A stretch of 64,000 nt of DNA from GCA-003244245 sp050699435 (GCA_050699435.1 JBOHGM010000003.1:48309-112308); one strand, 5' to 3'. Shown: positions 44,731 to 52,979, counted from the first letter of the stretch. A program made the numbers and translations. The notes: generated by a model not told the origin, from the sequence alone.

Positions 44731-45554
44731 TCCTCGTGGTGACCGGCACCGGCACCGGGGTGGGCAAGACGGTGGTCACTGCCGCGCTCGCCGCGCTCGC
44801 CGTCGCCGCGGGCGGTCGGGTCGCCGTGCTCAAAGCTGCGCAGACCGGGGTCGGCCCTGGTGAGCCCGGTGACGTCGACGAGGTGCGCCGCCTCGTCGGC
44901 GCCTCGGTGACCTGCCGGGAACTCGCGCGCTACCCCGATCCGCTGGCGCCGGCTACCGCCGCCCGGCGTGCCGGCATAGCACCCGTGACGCCCGCTGCCG
45001 TCGTTGCCGCTGCTCGTGAGCTTGCCGCCGGCCACGACCTCGTGCTCGTGGAAGGTGCCGGCGGTCTGCTGGTCCGCCTCGACTCCGCCGGGGGCACGCT
45101 GGCCGACGCCGCGATGAGTCTCGGCGCACCCGTGCTCGTGGTCGCTGCTGCCGGGCTGGGCACGCTGAACCACACCGCGCTCACGGTCGAGGCGCTGGTT
45201 GCTCGCGGCCTGTGCTGCGTGGGGGTGGTGATCGGTGCCTGGCCCGCTGAGCCCGACCTCGCCGCGCGGTGCAACCTGGCCGACTTGCCCGCGGTGACCG
45301 GTGTCCCGCTGCTCGGCACCCTGCCCGAGGGCGCGGGGGACCTCGCTCGGGTGGAGTTTCTGGCGGCAACCCGACGCGGTCTGGCCGCTGACCTCGGCGG
45401 TGGCGTGGGCCCATCGGGTCACGCTTGCGCTGGAGTCCAGCCCGCGACCGGGCCGGGCAGGGCCAGCTCGGAGGGTTGTGCGGCGAGGACGAGCTGGTGG
45501 TTGCGCATCCTCAGGACGGGAGGCGGCGGTAGGGCCGCCGCTTCATCCGAGTGA
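44727..45554 (+). CDS. bioD: Dethiobiotin synthetase with C-terminal extension
   Basis: 275 residues; BioD is usually 225-240. P-loop VVTGTGTGVGKTVVTAALAA, substrate Lys/Thr segment AVLKAAQTGV, VLVEGAGGLLVRL and the C-terminal VPLLGTLPEGAGDL are all present. It converts DAPA and CO2 to dethiobiotin with ATP. The last 40 residues (from about LAADLGGGVGPSG) are low complexity and overlap the convergent membrane-protein gene by 44 bp, so the ancestral stop was probably lost by mutation. Coupled to bioF by an ATGA overlap. Confidence 0.93.
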   Translation: MILVVTGTGTGVGKTVVTAALAALAVAAGGRVAVLKAAQTGVGPGEPGDVDEVRRLVGASVTCRELARYPDPLAPATAARRAGIAPVTPAAVVAAARELAAGHDLVLVEGAGGLLVRLDSAGGTLADAAMSLGAPVLVVAAAGLGTLNHTALTVEALVARGLCCVGVVIGAWPAEPDLAARCNLADLPAVTGVPLLGTLPEGAGDLARVEFLAATRRGLAADLGGGVGPSGHACAGVQPATGPGRASSEGCAARTSWWLRILRTGGGGRAAASSE

Positions 45555-46026
45555 TGTCCAGCCGTGTTCCGTGGAACAGCACCATGAACCCGATGAGAAC
45601 CAGTAGGCAGGCAAGTCCGAGGGCCGGTGCCCCGGTCAGCCACCACACCCACCACCATGGCCGGTCTTCGTCCACTCGGACCTCGGAGCGGTTCGTCGCG
45701 TCCAAGTACACAACCGGCACGCGCGTGCCGATGTCGGCGGGCTCAAGGTCCGGTGGTGGCACGAGTTCCCGGCTCTGATCGCCGTCATCCCAGCGGACCT
45801 GCACTTCACATGAGTGCCAGAAGGGCATGCCGAGCGGCCCGTCGGGGCTGCACCGCTCCACAACGGCGGTGCCGAACTCTTGTTCGTTAAACCCTTCTGG
45901 ACCAGCACTTGTGGCCATTCCGATGAATCCACTGAGATAGGCGAGCGGCACCGCCCAGATGACGATGAGTGCGAATCTTCGGAGCCGTCTGCCGATCCCG
46001 ATTGGCTGCTTGGGGCGTTCAGTCAC
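45511..46026 (-). CDS. Two-helix membrane protein at the end of the EspC/WXG-like operon (DUF3592-like)
   Basis: 171 residues from GTG 46026, overlapping the WXG-like gene by 8 bp. Helix 1 is about residues 18-38 (ALIVIWAVPLAYLSGFIG), helix 2 about 130-155 (TGAPALGLACLLVLIGFMVL). Between them lies a small extracytoplasmic beta-rich domain with two Cys (VERCSPDG, HSCEVQVRWDDG), likely a disulfide, and VVYLDATNRSEVRV, as in DUF3592-type proteins. Probably part of the same transcript as the secretion-related genes. Role unknown. Confidence 0.7.
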   Translation of the reverse strand: MTERPKQPIGIGRRLRRFALIVIWAVPLAYLSGFIGMATSAGPEGFNEQEFGTAVVERCSPDGPLGMPFWHSCEVQVRWDDGDQSRELVPPPDLEPADIGTRVPVVYLDATNRSEVRVDEDRPWWWVWWLTGAPALGLACLLVLIGFMVLFHGTRLDITRMKRRPYRRLPS

Positions 46027-47089
46027 CGAATCCCTCCCTGGCCTGCCGCCGTTGGCGCTCGTAGTCGTCCTCGGCCTTCTCGGCGCCTTTGGCGGCCTCC
46101 AGGCCAGCCTTGATGTCGTCACCGAGATGATTGGTGTCGAGACGGGGCTTCCACGTGCCCGCGTCGTCGAGTAACCGAAGCTCGGTTGGGCTTACGGCCT
46201 CATCCCTCCGGCTGAGCGTGCCGTAGCTTTGCTGGGCTAGGTCCCCCAACCTTTCCGGGCCTCCCGAAGCCACCCACTGGCCGGGTGCGGAGGCGAGGTC
46301 GTCCATCTTGACTGCCCGGACGTTGGCGTACCGGGCGGCGTGCGTGGCGAGTTCGCCCAGCTGGCCGCCGAGCTTGCCCAGCTTGCCCAGCAGTTCACCG
46401 AGCGTGGCGAGCAGTTCGCTGATCTTTGCTGCGATCTTTCCGATGGTGATTCCGATCTTGCCGACGGCCCAGGCGATGAACGCCCCGACCGACCCACCGA
46501 GGGTGACCACCGACGATGCGGCTGCGATGAGTGCCTTGGAGATCAGCTGGCCGATGCACTCGGCGACGAGGTCGCGGATCAGCCCCCGGAAGACTCCGAC
46601 CAGCACACCGCCGGTCGCGACCGCACCGGCGACCCCGGAGGCCCCGGCGTCCATGGCGCCGATCTCGGCGGCGAGCTCGGCCGCCTTGTGCCGGTAGGCA
46701 TCAGCGGCCTGACCGTGCCATCCGGCGGTGTCGTTGGTCGCCGCGGCGCCGATGTCGAAGCCGATGTCGCGCATCTCGGCGGCGATGTTGTGCCAGGTCT
46801 GGCTGACCGCCTCGATCGCCTGCGGGTCACCGGCGAGCTGGTCCAACGGCCAGCGCAGTGGCTCGCAGTGCTCGATGAGCCACCCGACACCCGCGGCAGC
46901 CAGCGTGCCCAGTGGGTCCACGATCGCGCCCAGCGAATCGAGCGAGGCACCGGCACCCTGGACGACGGTCCCGGGTGCGTCGGCGCCACCGAACTCGTCC
47001 CAGGTCTGCCACATGCTGTCGACGATGCCTGCGCCGTCGCGCGACGAGGCGTCCTCGGGCGCCGTGACCAGCGGGTTCGGTGCGGTCAT
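46019..47089 (-). CDS. WXG100-like/type VII secretion-related protein
   Basis: 356 residues. Residues about 85-150 form a helical hairpin with TWHNIAAEMRDIGFDIGAAA and the WxG-type turn DTAGWHGQAADAYRHKAAEL. A glycine/alanine-rich hydrophobic region follows (VATGGVLVGVFRGLIRDLVA, AASSVVTLGGSVGAFIAWAV), then a coiled KISELLATLGELLGKLGKLG repeat. The C-terminal 100 residues are polar. The layout matches long WXG-type proteins secreted by or associated with ESX/type VII systems. It starts by ATGA overlap with the EspC-like gene and ends overlapping the membrane protein. No ESX core component is in the window. Confidence 0.7.
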   Translation of the reverse strand: MTAPNPLVTAPEDASSRDGAGIVDSMWQTWDEFGGADAPGTVVQGAGASLDSLGAIVDPLGTLAAAGVGWLIEHCEPLRWPLDQLAGDPQAIEAVSQTWHNIAAEMRDIGFDIGAAATNDTAGWHGQAADAYRHKAAELAAEIGAMDAGASGVAGAVATGGVLVGVFRGLIRDLVAECIGQLISKALIAAASSVVTLGGSVGAFIAWAVGKIGITIGKIAAKISELLATLGELLGKLGKLGGQLGELATHAARYANVRAVKMDDLASAPGQWVASGGPERLGDLAQQSYGTLSRRDEAVSPTELRLLDDAGTWKPRLDTNHLGDDIKAGLEAAKGAEKAEDDYERQRRQAREGFGD

Positions 47090-47394
47090 GCCTCACCGCC
47101 CTCGAAGATCGCCCGGTTGGCCTCATCCACGCGGTCGTACACCTTGGCGGTGTCCCGGACCCCGTCCGCCATCTGACCGACCGCGTCAAGCAGCGCGTCG
47201 AGGGTGCCCTTCGCCGTCTCGGCGTGCCCGTGGGTATCCGCAGCGAAGAACTGGCAGAGGATCCCGAAGCTCTCGATACCCAGGCTGGCGCTGTCGGCCG
47301 CGGACCGTACGGTGCCGATCCGGTCCCGTTGGCGGTCGAGTGCGTCCGCGTGGGCCTGCAGGTCCGGCGGGTAGACCGCAAAACCATCAGTCAT
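47086..47394 (-). CDS. EspC-like ESX secretion-associated small protein
   Basis: 102 residues, GAGGTG upstream of ATG 47394. The N-terminal segment GFAVYPPDLQAHADALDRQR and the C-terminal KVYDRVDEANRAIF helix are typical of the EspC/T7SS family of WXG-sized helical proteins exported by type VII secretion. It sits between the YbaB-like gene (4-bp gap) and the WXG-like gene (ATGA overlap), and probably heterodimerises with the latter. Function inferred from family. Confidence 0.75.
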   Translation of the reverse strand: MTDGFAVYPPDLQAHADALDRQRDRIGTVRSAADSASLGIESFGILCQFFAADTHGHAETAKGTLDALLDAVGQMADGVRDTAKVYDRVDEANRAIFEGGEA

Positions 47395-47398
47395 CGCG

Positions 47399-47815
47399 TC
47401 ACCTCAGAAACGTTCTGCGGTCGTCGTCATCGTCGTGCCGTTCTCCGCTGCGATCCCGGTCGGCGGGCTGGTCGTCGTCCAGCGGTGGGAGCTGACCGCG
47501 CAGGAAGGCCAGCGCCGCCCCGTCGCCGCTCACCGGTTCGACGAGCGCGGCGATCCGGTGGGCCACCCGGTTCTGCGCCTCCCGTGTCGTCTGCAACGTC
47601 AGCTGCGCCAGCTCCGCCTCGGACAACTGGCGACTGCGGGGTGCGAACGCCAGGTTCTGCAGCGCGCCGCTGGGGCCCACCGTGACCGTCACGGCGCCGT
47701 CGCGGCTGGTGGCGGTCTCGCTGACCGCCTGCAACTGCTCCTGGAACTCCTGGGAGCGGCGCACCATGGCCTCGCCCCGAGCCTGGTAGTCGCGCAGCCA
47801 CTGCTGCGGGTCCAT
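47399..47815 (-). CDS. YbaB/EbfC-family protein of the secretion-like operon
   Basis: 138 residues from ATG 47815 with GAGGAGGGG upstream. The YbaB/EbfC core is LQAVSETATSRDGAVTVTVG, PSGALQNLAFAPRSRQLSEA and ELAQLTLQTTREAQNRVAHR. The C-terminus is acidic (DDDDDRRTFLR). YbaB proteins bind DNA as nucleoid-associated factors, but actinobacteria carry many paralogues beside EspC/WXG-like genes, where the role may be chaperone-like. First gene of the four-gene operon ending at 45511. Divergent from the Fic gene. Confidence 0.8.
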   Translation of the reverse strand: MDPQQWLRDYQARGEAMVRRSQEFQEQLQAVSETATSRDGAVTVTVGPSGALQNLAFAPRSRQLSEAELAQLTLQTTREAQNRVAHRIAALVEPVSGDGAALAFLRGQLPPLDDDQPADRDRSGERHDDDDDRRTFLR

Positions 47816-48016
47816 CGCCCCTCCTCGTGTCGATGCGCGCCGGAGCGTAGCGGCTGGTGATCCAACGAGGGGCTACTGGTCGACCTCGGCCTCGCGCTGG
47901 CCACCCGCGCATCTGCTCGGGAGCGTCGTCCGACACGCAGCGGCCCTGTTCAGCTCCTCGCTCGGCACAGCTGGCAAGCTAGTGACCTCGATGGCGACCG
48001 TTCTGGAGGGATGGGC

Positions 48017-49474
48017 GTGAACCGAAGCTGGCACCAGTGGCATCCGATCACGGAGCTCGACACTGCGCTGTTGGCGCGCCGTGTGCCGTCTCTCGAAGGC
48101 CTGGCTCAGGCATGGAAAGAGGAACGGGAATCCATGCAGGAGCTCGAGGTGGAGCGAGCGTTTCTCGAGCGTTGGAAGAACAGGCTGGCCGTGGAGACGG
48201 GCGTCCTGGAGGGTCTGTACTCCATTGACACCGGTGTCACCGAGACCCTGATCGAGCAAGGATTCGATGCCGCGCTGATCCCAAATAATTCCACAGACCG
48301 GGATCCCACAGTCGTAGTGAACCTGCTTCGGGATCAGCGGAGCGCCGTTGATCTCGTGTTTGATGTCGTCGTCCAAAAGCGCGACCTTAGCCTTTCATTC
48401 GTCAAGGAGGTTCATGCTCTGCTGACCCAGTCTCAGCTCACCACGACGGCCGTAGACCAGTTCGGGCAGACTTTCGAGGTCGAACTGCGCCGAGGGGACT
48501 GGAAGGCGCTGCCTAACAATCCCACGCGCGCGGACGGCATGGTCCATGAATATTGCCCACCGGAGCACGTGCAGCCCGAGATGGAGCGGTTAATTGCGTT
48601 GCAGGAGCGCTATCTCGCGCAGGGTGTACGTCCGGACGTGCTCGGGGCGTGGGTTCACCACCGGTTCACGCAGATCCATCCCTTCCAGGATGGCAACGGC
48701 AGGGTCGCGCGGCTGCTTGCCACGCTGATCTTCATCCGGGCTGAATGGCTGCCACTCGTAGTGCGTCGGGACGACCGTGTGCGTTACCTGAACACGCTCG
48801 AAGCTGCCGACGAGGGTGAGCTTCTGCCATTAGTGGAACTCTTCGACACGCTGCAACGAGCCGGTTTCATGCAGGCACTCAGCGTCGCTGCACAGGTGAC
48901 ACAGGAGCAGGACGAACTCGAGGTCGTGCTCAGTGCGATCCGGGATCGATTGGCTGCCCGAGAAGAGGTCACTAGCAGCGAGCTTGAGCGGCTGGCCGTC
49001 GATCTCCGGGACGATGCACAGAACTTGATGACAGAGGTACAGGATGAGCTGCGATCGGTGCTCAAAGTGCGCGGCGTACCGGGACGAGTATTCGTGGATG
49101 CCAATGCTGCCGAGACGGCGATGTGGTATCGGAGCCAGCGAATCGACCTCGCCAGGGAGTTCTCCTATTTCGCTGACTTCACCCGGTACAACCATTGGGT
49201 CCGGCTGAAGATCGACCTAGACAGCCGATTCGACGTGCTGCTCTCATTCACTGGTGTTGGCCGCAACACTGGGGCCCTCGCTGCCGTCGTTGGGGCGTGG
49301 GAGGTCTCTTCGAACGGGGAAGAAAGTTCCGATCGGCGGCCGGTGCAGGTGGTGAGCCAAGAGCCCTTCACCGCGACGAGCAGAGAAGATCCTGGAACCG
49401 TGCGAGAGCGTTTCGCTGGCTGGCTTCGCACCGACTTGGCCCGTGCGTTGGCGTCTTGGCAAAGAGGCCTCTGA
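48017..49474 (+). CDS. Fic-domain AMPylator-type protein, class II
   Basis: 485 residues from GTG 48017; GGAGGG at 48005 is 6 bases upstream, whereas the ATG at 48011 abuts it. The catalytic loop IHPFQDGNGRVARLLATLIF fits HxFx(D/E)GNGRxxR exactly. An N-terminal inhibitory helix is suggested by AVETGVLEGLYSI, fitting (S/T)xxxE(G/N), which places it in class II (self-inhibited). The C-terminal 200 residues are helical and look like a target-recognition region. Fic enzymes transfer AMP or other phosphates to protein hydroxyls. No phd/antitoxin gene is adjacent. It lies between the secretion-like operon and bioB. Target unknown. Confidence 0.9.
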   Translation: MNRSWHQWHPITELDTALLARRVPSLEGLAQAWKEERESMQELEVERAFLERWKNRLAVETGVLEGLYSIDTGVTETLIEQGFDAALIPNNSTDRDPTVVVNLLRDQRSAVDLVFDVVVQKRDLSLSFVKEVHALLTQSQLTTTAVDQFGQTFEVELRRGDWKALPNNPTRADGMVHEYCPPEHVQPEMERLIALQERYLAQGVRPDVLGAWVHHRFTQIHPFQDGNGRVARLLATLIFIRAEWLPLVVRRDDRVRYLNTLEAADEGELLPLVELFDTLQRAGFMQALSVAAQVTQEQDELEVVLSAIRDRLAAREEVTSSELERLAVDLRDDAQNLMTEVQDELRSVLKVRGVPGRVFVDANAAETAMWYRSQRIDLAREFSYFADFTRYNHWVRLKIDLDSRFDVLLSFTGVGRNTGALAAVVGAWEVSSNGEESSDRRPVQVVSQEPFTATSREDPGTVRERFAGWLRTDLARALASWQRGL

Positions 49475-49598
49475 CTGAGAACGGGACCGCCCCCGCAGCG
49501 GGCCGCGCTCGGTGCGTGGCCGGGGTTTCCAGTACTGGCGATCGACGGATGGGGTAGGTGACAGACTGGCCGGGCACCGCCGTCGAGAGGAGTAGACC

Positions 49599-50636
49599 GT
49601 GACCGTCTCGGTCGAGCAGGGGACCCGACAGCAGTCCGACGTGCTAGCCGTCGCGCGCGAGCAGGTGCTTGAGCGTGGTGCGGGACTGTCGCAAGCGCAG
49701 GTGCTCGATGTTCTGCGGCTGGGCGAGGACCGACTGGAGGAGCTGCTGGCGCTGGCGCACCAGGTGCGGATGCGCTGGTGCGGCCCGGAGGTCGAGGTCG
49801 AGGGCATCGTCAGCGTCAAGACCGGAGGCTGCCCGGAGGACTGCCACTTCTGCTCGCAGTCCGGGCAGTTCAGCTCCCCGGTGCGCTCGGTCTGGCTAGA
49901 CATCCCTGGGCTGGTGGAGGCCGCCAAGCAGACTGCCGCCACCGGCGCGACCGAGTTCTGCATCGTTGCTGCGGTACGCGGACCGGACCAGCGGCTGCTG
50001 AACCAGGTGCGCGCAGGCATCGAGGCCATCCGGGCCGAGCCGGCGACCGCGGAGATCAACATCGCCTGCTCGCTGGGCATGCTCACCCAGGCGCAGGTGG
50101 ACGAGTTGGCCGCGATGGGCGTGCACCGCTACAACCACAACCTGGAGACCGCGCGCTCACACTTCCCGAATGTGGTCACTACCCACACTTGGGAGGAGCG
50201 CTTCGAGACGCTGCAGATGGTGCGGGCGGCCGGGATGGAGGTCTGCTGCGGCGGCATCATCGGGATGGGGGAGTCGGTCGAGCAGCGTGCCGAGTTCGCC
50301 GCGCAACTCGCCGCGCTGGAGCCCGACGAGGTCCCGATGAACTTCCTCAACCCGCGGCCGGGCACTCCACTGGAAGAGCAGACTGTGCTGGAGGGCGCCG
50401 AGGCGCTCACGACCGTCGCGGCCTTCCGGCTGGCGTTGCCGCGCACGATCCTGCGCTTCGCGGGCGGCCGGGAGATCACCCTGGGCGATCTGGGCGCCCG
50501 GCAGGGCATGCTGGGTGGCATCAACGCGATCATCGTCGGCAACTACCTGACGACCCTCGGGCGCCCAGCGGAGCGCGACATCCAGATGCTGGGCGAGCTG
50601 CAGATGCCGATCAAGGCCCTGGGAGCGACGTTGTGA
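49599..50636 (+). CDS. bioB: Biotin synthase
   Basis: 345 residues from GTG 49599 with GAGGAG upstream. Radical SAM enzyme inserting sulfur into dethiobiotin. The [4Fe-4S] motif is GGCPEDCHFCSQSGQ (CxxxCxxC) within VSVKTGGCPEDCHFCSQ; also SLGMLTQAQVDELAAMGVHR, NHNLETARSHF and EVPMNFLNPRPGTP. It opens the bioB-bsaP-DUF2567 run and is complete. An upstream stretch (49480-49598) shows no recognisable BioQ or BirA operator. Confidence 0.96.
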   Translation: MTVSVEQGTRQQSDVLAVAREQVLERGAGLSQAQVLDVLRLGEDRLEELLALAHQVRMRWCGPEVEVEGIVSVKTGGCPEDCHFCSQSGQFSSPVRSVWLDIPGLVEAAKQTAATGATEFCIVAAVRGPDQRLLNQVRAGIEAIRAEPATAEINIACSLGMLTQAQVDELAAMGVHRYNHNLETARSHFPNVVTTHTWEERFETLQMVRAAGMEVCCGGIIGMGESVEQRAEFAAQLAALEPDEVPMNFLNPRPGTPLEEQTVLEGAEALTTVAAFRLALPRTILRFAGGREITLGDLGARQGMLGGINAIIVGNYLTTLGRPAERDIQMLGELQMPIKALGATL

Positions 50637-50646
50637 ACGGCGAGAC

Positions 50647-50892
50647 ATGATGAGTGCAGCCTTCTGCGACGGCTGTGGGCGCCCGGTGGGGGAGGGGCAG
50701 GCCGAGGAGCCACAGCACCTCACCTGCGCCCGCCGTCGTGAGATGGAACCGCCCCGCTACTGCCCGCATTGCGGGCGCCGGATGGTTGTGCAGGTGACCC
50801 CGTCGGGTTGGTCGGCGCGGTGCAGCGCACACGGTGTTGTGCAGCGAAGGTCAGGGCACGGCGCGGCGGACCGTAACTCGGAGCTGGTATGA
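50647..50892 (+). CDS. bsaP: Biotin synthase auxiliary protein
   Basis: 81 residues with two Cys pairs: FCDGCGRPV and CPHCGRRMVVQ, then CARRR and ARCSAHG. The sequence and the position 10 bp after bioB match BsaP (Rv1590 in M. tuberculosis), a small Fe-S protein recently shown to be needed by actinobacterial BioB in place of the usual cluster-repair route. It overlaps the DUF2567 gene start by ATGA. Assigned from motif and synteny. Confidence 0.85.
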   Translation: MMSAAFCDGCGRPVGEGQAEEPQHLTCARRREMEPPRYCPHCGRRMVVQVTPSGWSARCSAHGVVQRRSGHGAADRNSELV

Positions 50893-51476
50893 GCGCTGCG
50901 CAGGTCGATGTCCACCACGCTGCCGACCGGGGCGTATCGCCCCCGTTGTCCCCACCTCGCGTGGTGGTCCGCGCCGACCTGCTGCCCGCGTTGCGCGTGC
51001 TGTGCGTGGTGGCTGTGCTGGGCCTGCCGCTCGGGTGGTTATGGTCCCGGCTCGCCCCGCCGGAGATCGTCTCCGTGGTCGCGGACCCCAGTGCCGGTCA
51101 GATCGGGTTGGTGCCGCTGCTCGGGGAGAGTGAGCACCGCTTCGACGCGATGGCGACCTTCGTGTTGCTCGGGATGGCCGCCGGGGTGCTCACCGGGGCA
51201 GCGCTGTGGCTGCTGCGGCAGCGGCGCGGCCCCGTGGTGCTGGTCGCCGCGGTGCTCGGCTCGCTGATTGCTGCGTGGCTCGCGACGCGCTTCGGGTTGT
51301 GGCTGGCCGACTGGGGCTACCCGCTGGCCGACCCGCAGCCAGGGGATGTGCTGGCCCGGGCGCCGGTGCTGGAGTCGGCCTGGGTGATCGTCGTGCAGCC
51401 CTTCGGCGTCGCGATCGCCTACAGCCTGGTGGTGGCCTGGAACGGCACCGAGGACCTGGAGCGAAGCTCCCCGTGA
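50889..51476 (+). CDS. DUF2567-type membrane protein
   Basis: 195 residues with four transmembrane helices (about 32-55, 83-105, 112-130, 160-182). Segments LPLGWLWSRLAPPEIVSVVA and GLWLADWGYPLADPQPGDVL resemble Rv1591, which occupies the same place after bioB and bsaP in mycobacteria. Its conserved position suggests a link with biotin metabolism, but no activity is known. ATGA overlap with bsaP. Confidence 0.75.
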   Translation: MSAAQVDVHHAADRGVSPPLSPPRVVVRADLLPALRVLCVVAVLGLPLGWLWSRLAPPEIVSVVADPSAGQIGLVPLLGESEHRFDAMATFVLLGMAAGVLTGAALWLLRQRRGPVVLVAAVLGSLIAAWLATRFGLWLADWGYPLADPQPGDVLARAPVLESAWVIVVQPFGVAIAYSLVVAWNGTEDLERSSP

Positions 51477-51486
51477 GTGGCGCAGC

Positions 51487-52167
51487 TCAGTTGCGTGAGG
51501 TCTCCACGGTGAACTGGCTCAGCGGCACTGGCACCGCACGCAGTGCCCGGAGAAACGCCGTCTCCCGCACCAGCAGGCTACGCACCAGACGTAGCCGGTC
51601 GGCCGGGCAGCGCCGCTCCAGCAGGGCTTGCCGGTCTTCCAGGGTGAGTAGGCAGTCCGAGGCGAGCAGGTGCGGCAACGCGGCGGCCGCGACATCCTCG
51701 GCCGGCTCGTCCCAATCCCCGTGTTGCCAGGCCGTTGCGCAGTACTGCCGGTGGGCTTGCCGGGCGGAGTGGGCCAGCATCGGCAGCATCGTCCGCTGCT
51801 CGATGGGCGGGTCGTCGTCCGGTACCCACTCAACGCTGCCGACCAGATAGGGCGCCGAGGTCTCGTTGATGTCGAGCAGCCGGAACCGCTTCTGGCCACG
51901 GGTGATGATGTCGAAGCGGCCATCGGGCAGCCGGCGGGCTTCTCGCAGCACCGCGGTGCAGCCGATCTCGTGGAGCTGCTGTTCCGAGTCCGCACTCTCC
52001 TGGTGGCCCTGCCGCAGCGCGATCACGCCGAAGCTGCGGCCGGGCACCGCACCGGTCACCAGGTCGACGGTCAGCTGGCGATAGCGCGGCTCGAAGATGT
52101 GCAGCGGCAGTGACGCGCCCGGAAGTAGCACGGTGCTCAGCGGAAAGAGCGGGAGCGTCTCGGCCAC
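51487..52167 (-). CDS. LON peptidase N-terminal (substrate-binding) domain protein
   Basis: 226 residues. Opens with ETLPLFPLSTVLLPGASLPL and HIFEPRYRQLTVDLV, the LON substrate-binding fold, without ATPase or protease domains. FGVIALRQG, EIGCTAVLREARRLPDGRFD and the C-terminal helical ALLERRCPADRLRLVRSLLV complete the domain. Stand-alone LON-N proteins are widespread and of unclear role, perhaps binding unfolded peptides. Convergent with the DUF2567 gene and co-directional with nrtR, 9 bp after its stop. Confidence 0.85.
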   Translation of the reverse strand: MAETLPLFPLSTVLLPGASLPLHIFEPRYRQLTVDLVTGAVPGRSFGVIALRQGHQESADSEQQLHEIGCTAVLREARRLPDGRFDIITRGQKRFRLLDINETSAPYLVGSVEWVPDDDPPIEQRTMLPMLAHSARQAHRQYCATAWQHGDWDEPAEDVAAAALPHLLASDCLLTLEDRQALLERRCPADRLRLVRSLLVRETAFLRALRAVPVPLSQFTVETSRN

Positions 52168-52176
52168 GACACCACG

Positions 52177-52956
52177 CTACGACGAGCCTGGAGGATCCGC
52201 TGGCTGAAGTGGTTCACCTACGGTGCGCACCTGCAGGGCCGCAGCTGGAGCTTGTCTTACTTCGGGCGGCCGCAGCACGGCGAACGGGTCGGTGACCCGG
52301 ATGTCACGCTCGGCGAAGCGGTACAGGGCGGCAGGCCGCCCACCGGACGGCCCCGGCGCGGCGGTGCCACCGGTGGGGATCAGCACTCCCCGCCGGGTCA
52401 GCACCCGCTGCAGGTTGGTCGCCGACACCCGATGCCCCAGTGCCGCGGAGTACAGCTCCCGCAATCCGGACACGGTGAACTCGGGTGGGGCCAGCGCGAA
52501 GCCGAGGTTGGTGTACGAGAGCTTGGCGCGCAGCCGGTTGCGGGCCCGGCGCACGATCGGGCCGTGATCGAAGGCGGTGCTTGGTGCCTCCTGCAGGGCA
52601 CCAGCCACCGGATGCCAGGCGGTGTCGCCGGGCAGCGAGGGATCAGCCCCGCACGGCACCAGCCCCAGGAACGCGGTGGCCACCGTGCGCCGGCCGGGCA
52701 TCCGGTCCGGTGCGCTGAATACTTCCAGCTGCTCGACATGAGCCACCTCGCGCAGGTCGACCTTCTCGGCGAGCTGGCGCAGTACCGAGGCCTGCACGTC
52801 CTCGGCGTCGCCGAGCCGGCCGCCGGGCAGTGCCCAGCGCCCTGCCTCCGGCTCGAGGCCGCGCCGCCACAGCAACACCTGGAGCTGTCGGTCGCGGACC
52901 TGCAGCACGGCGGCCAGCACTTCGTGCACCGCGCGTCCGGCGCTGCTATCATTCAC
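52177..52956 (-). CDS. nrtR: NrtR-type Nudix-related repressor of NAD synthesis
   Basis: 259 residues from GTG 52956. N-terminal Nudix fold: VLAAVLQVRDRQLQVLLWRR and GRWALPGGRLGDAEDVQASV; the Nudix box is degenerate (RQLAEKVDL instead of REUxEExGU), as in NrtR regulators that sense ADP-ribose or NAD rather than hydrolyse it. The C-terminal winged helix is FTVSGLRELYSAALGHRVSA with TNLQRVLTRRGVLIPTGG. It is divergent from nadABC, separated by 78 bp holding a palindromic operator that covers its own -10 box. The mRNA appears leaderless. Expected to repress nadABC and itself. Confidence 0.9.
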   Translation of the reverse strand: MNDSSAGRAVHEVLAAVLQVRDRQLQVLLWRRGLEPEAGRWALPGGRLGDAEDVQASVLRQLAEKVDLREVAHVEQLEVFSAPDRMPGRRTVATAFLGLVPCGADPSLPGDTAWHPVAGALQEAPSTAFDHGPIVRRARNRLRAKLSYTNLGFALAPPEFTVSGLRELYSAALGHRVSATNLQRVLTRRGVLIPTGGTAAPGPSGGRPAALYRFAERDIRVTDPFAVLRPPEVRQAPAAALQVRTVGEPLQPADPPGSS

Positions 52957-52979
52957 GTTTTCGATTATAAGGCGAAAAC
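52957..52979. promoter_or_regulatory. Putative NrtR operator and leaderless nrtR promoter
   Basis: The 23-bp palindrome has perfect arms GTTTTCG and CGAAAAC around nine bases. On the minus strand its centre is TATAAT (52964-52969), seven bases before the nrtR GTG, so transcription should begin at or next to the start codon. A repressor bound here would block RNA polymerase at nrtR, and lies 56 bp upstream of nadA on the other side. Confidence 0.7.
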
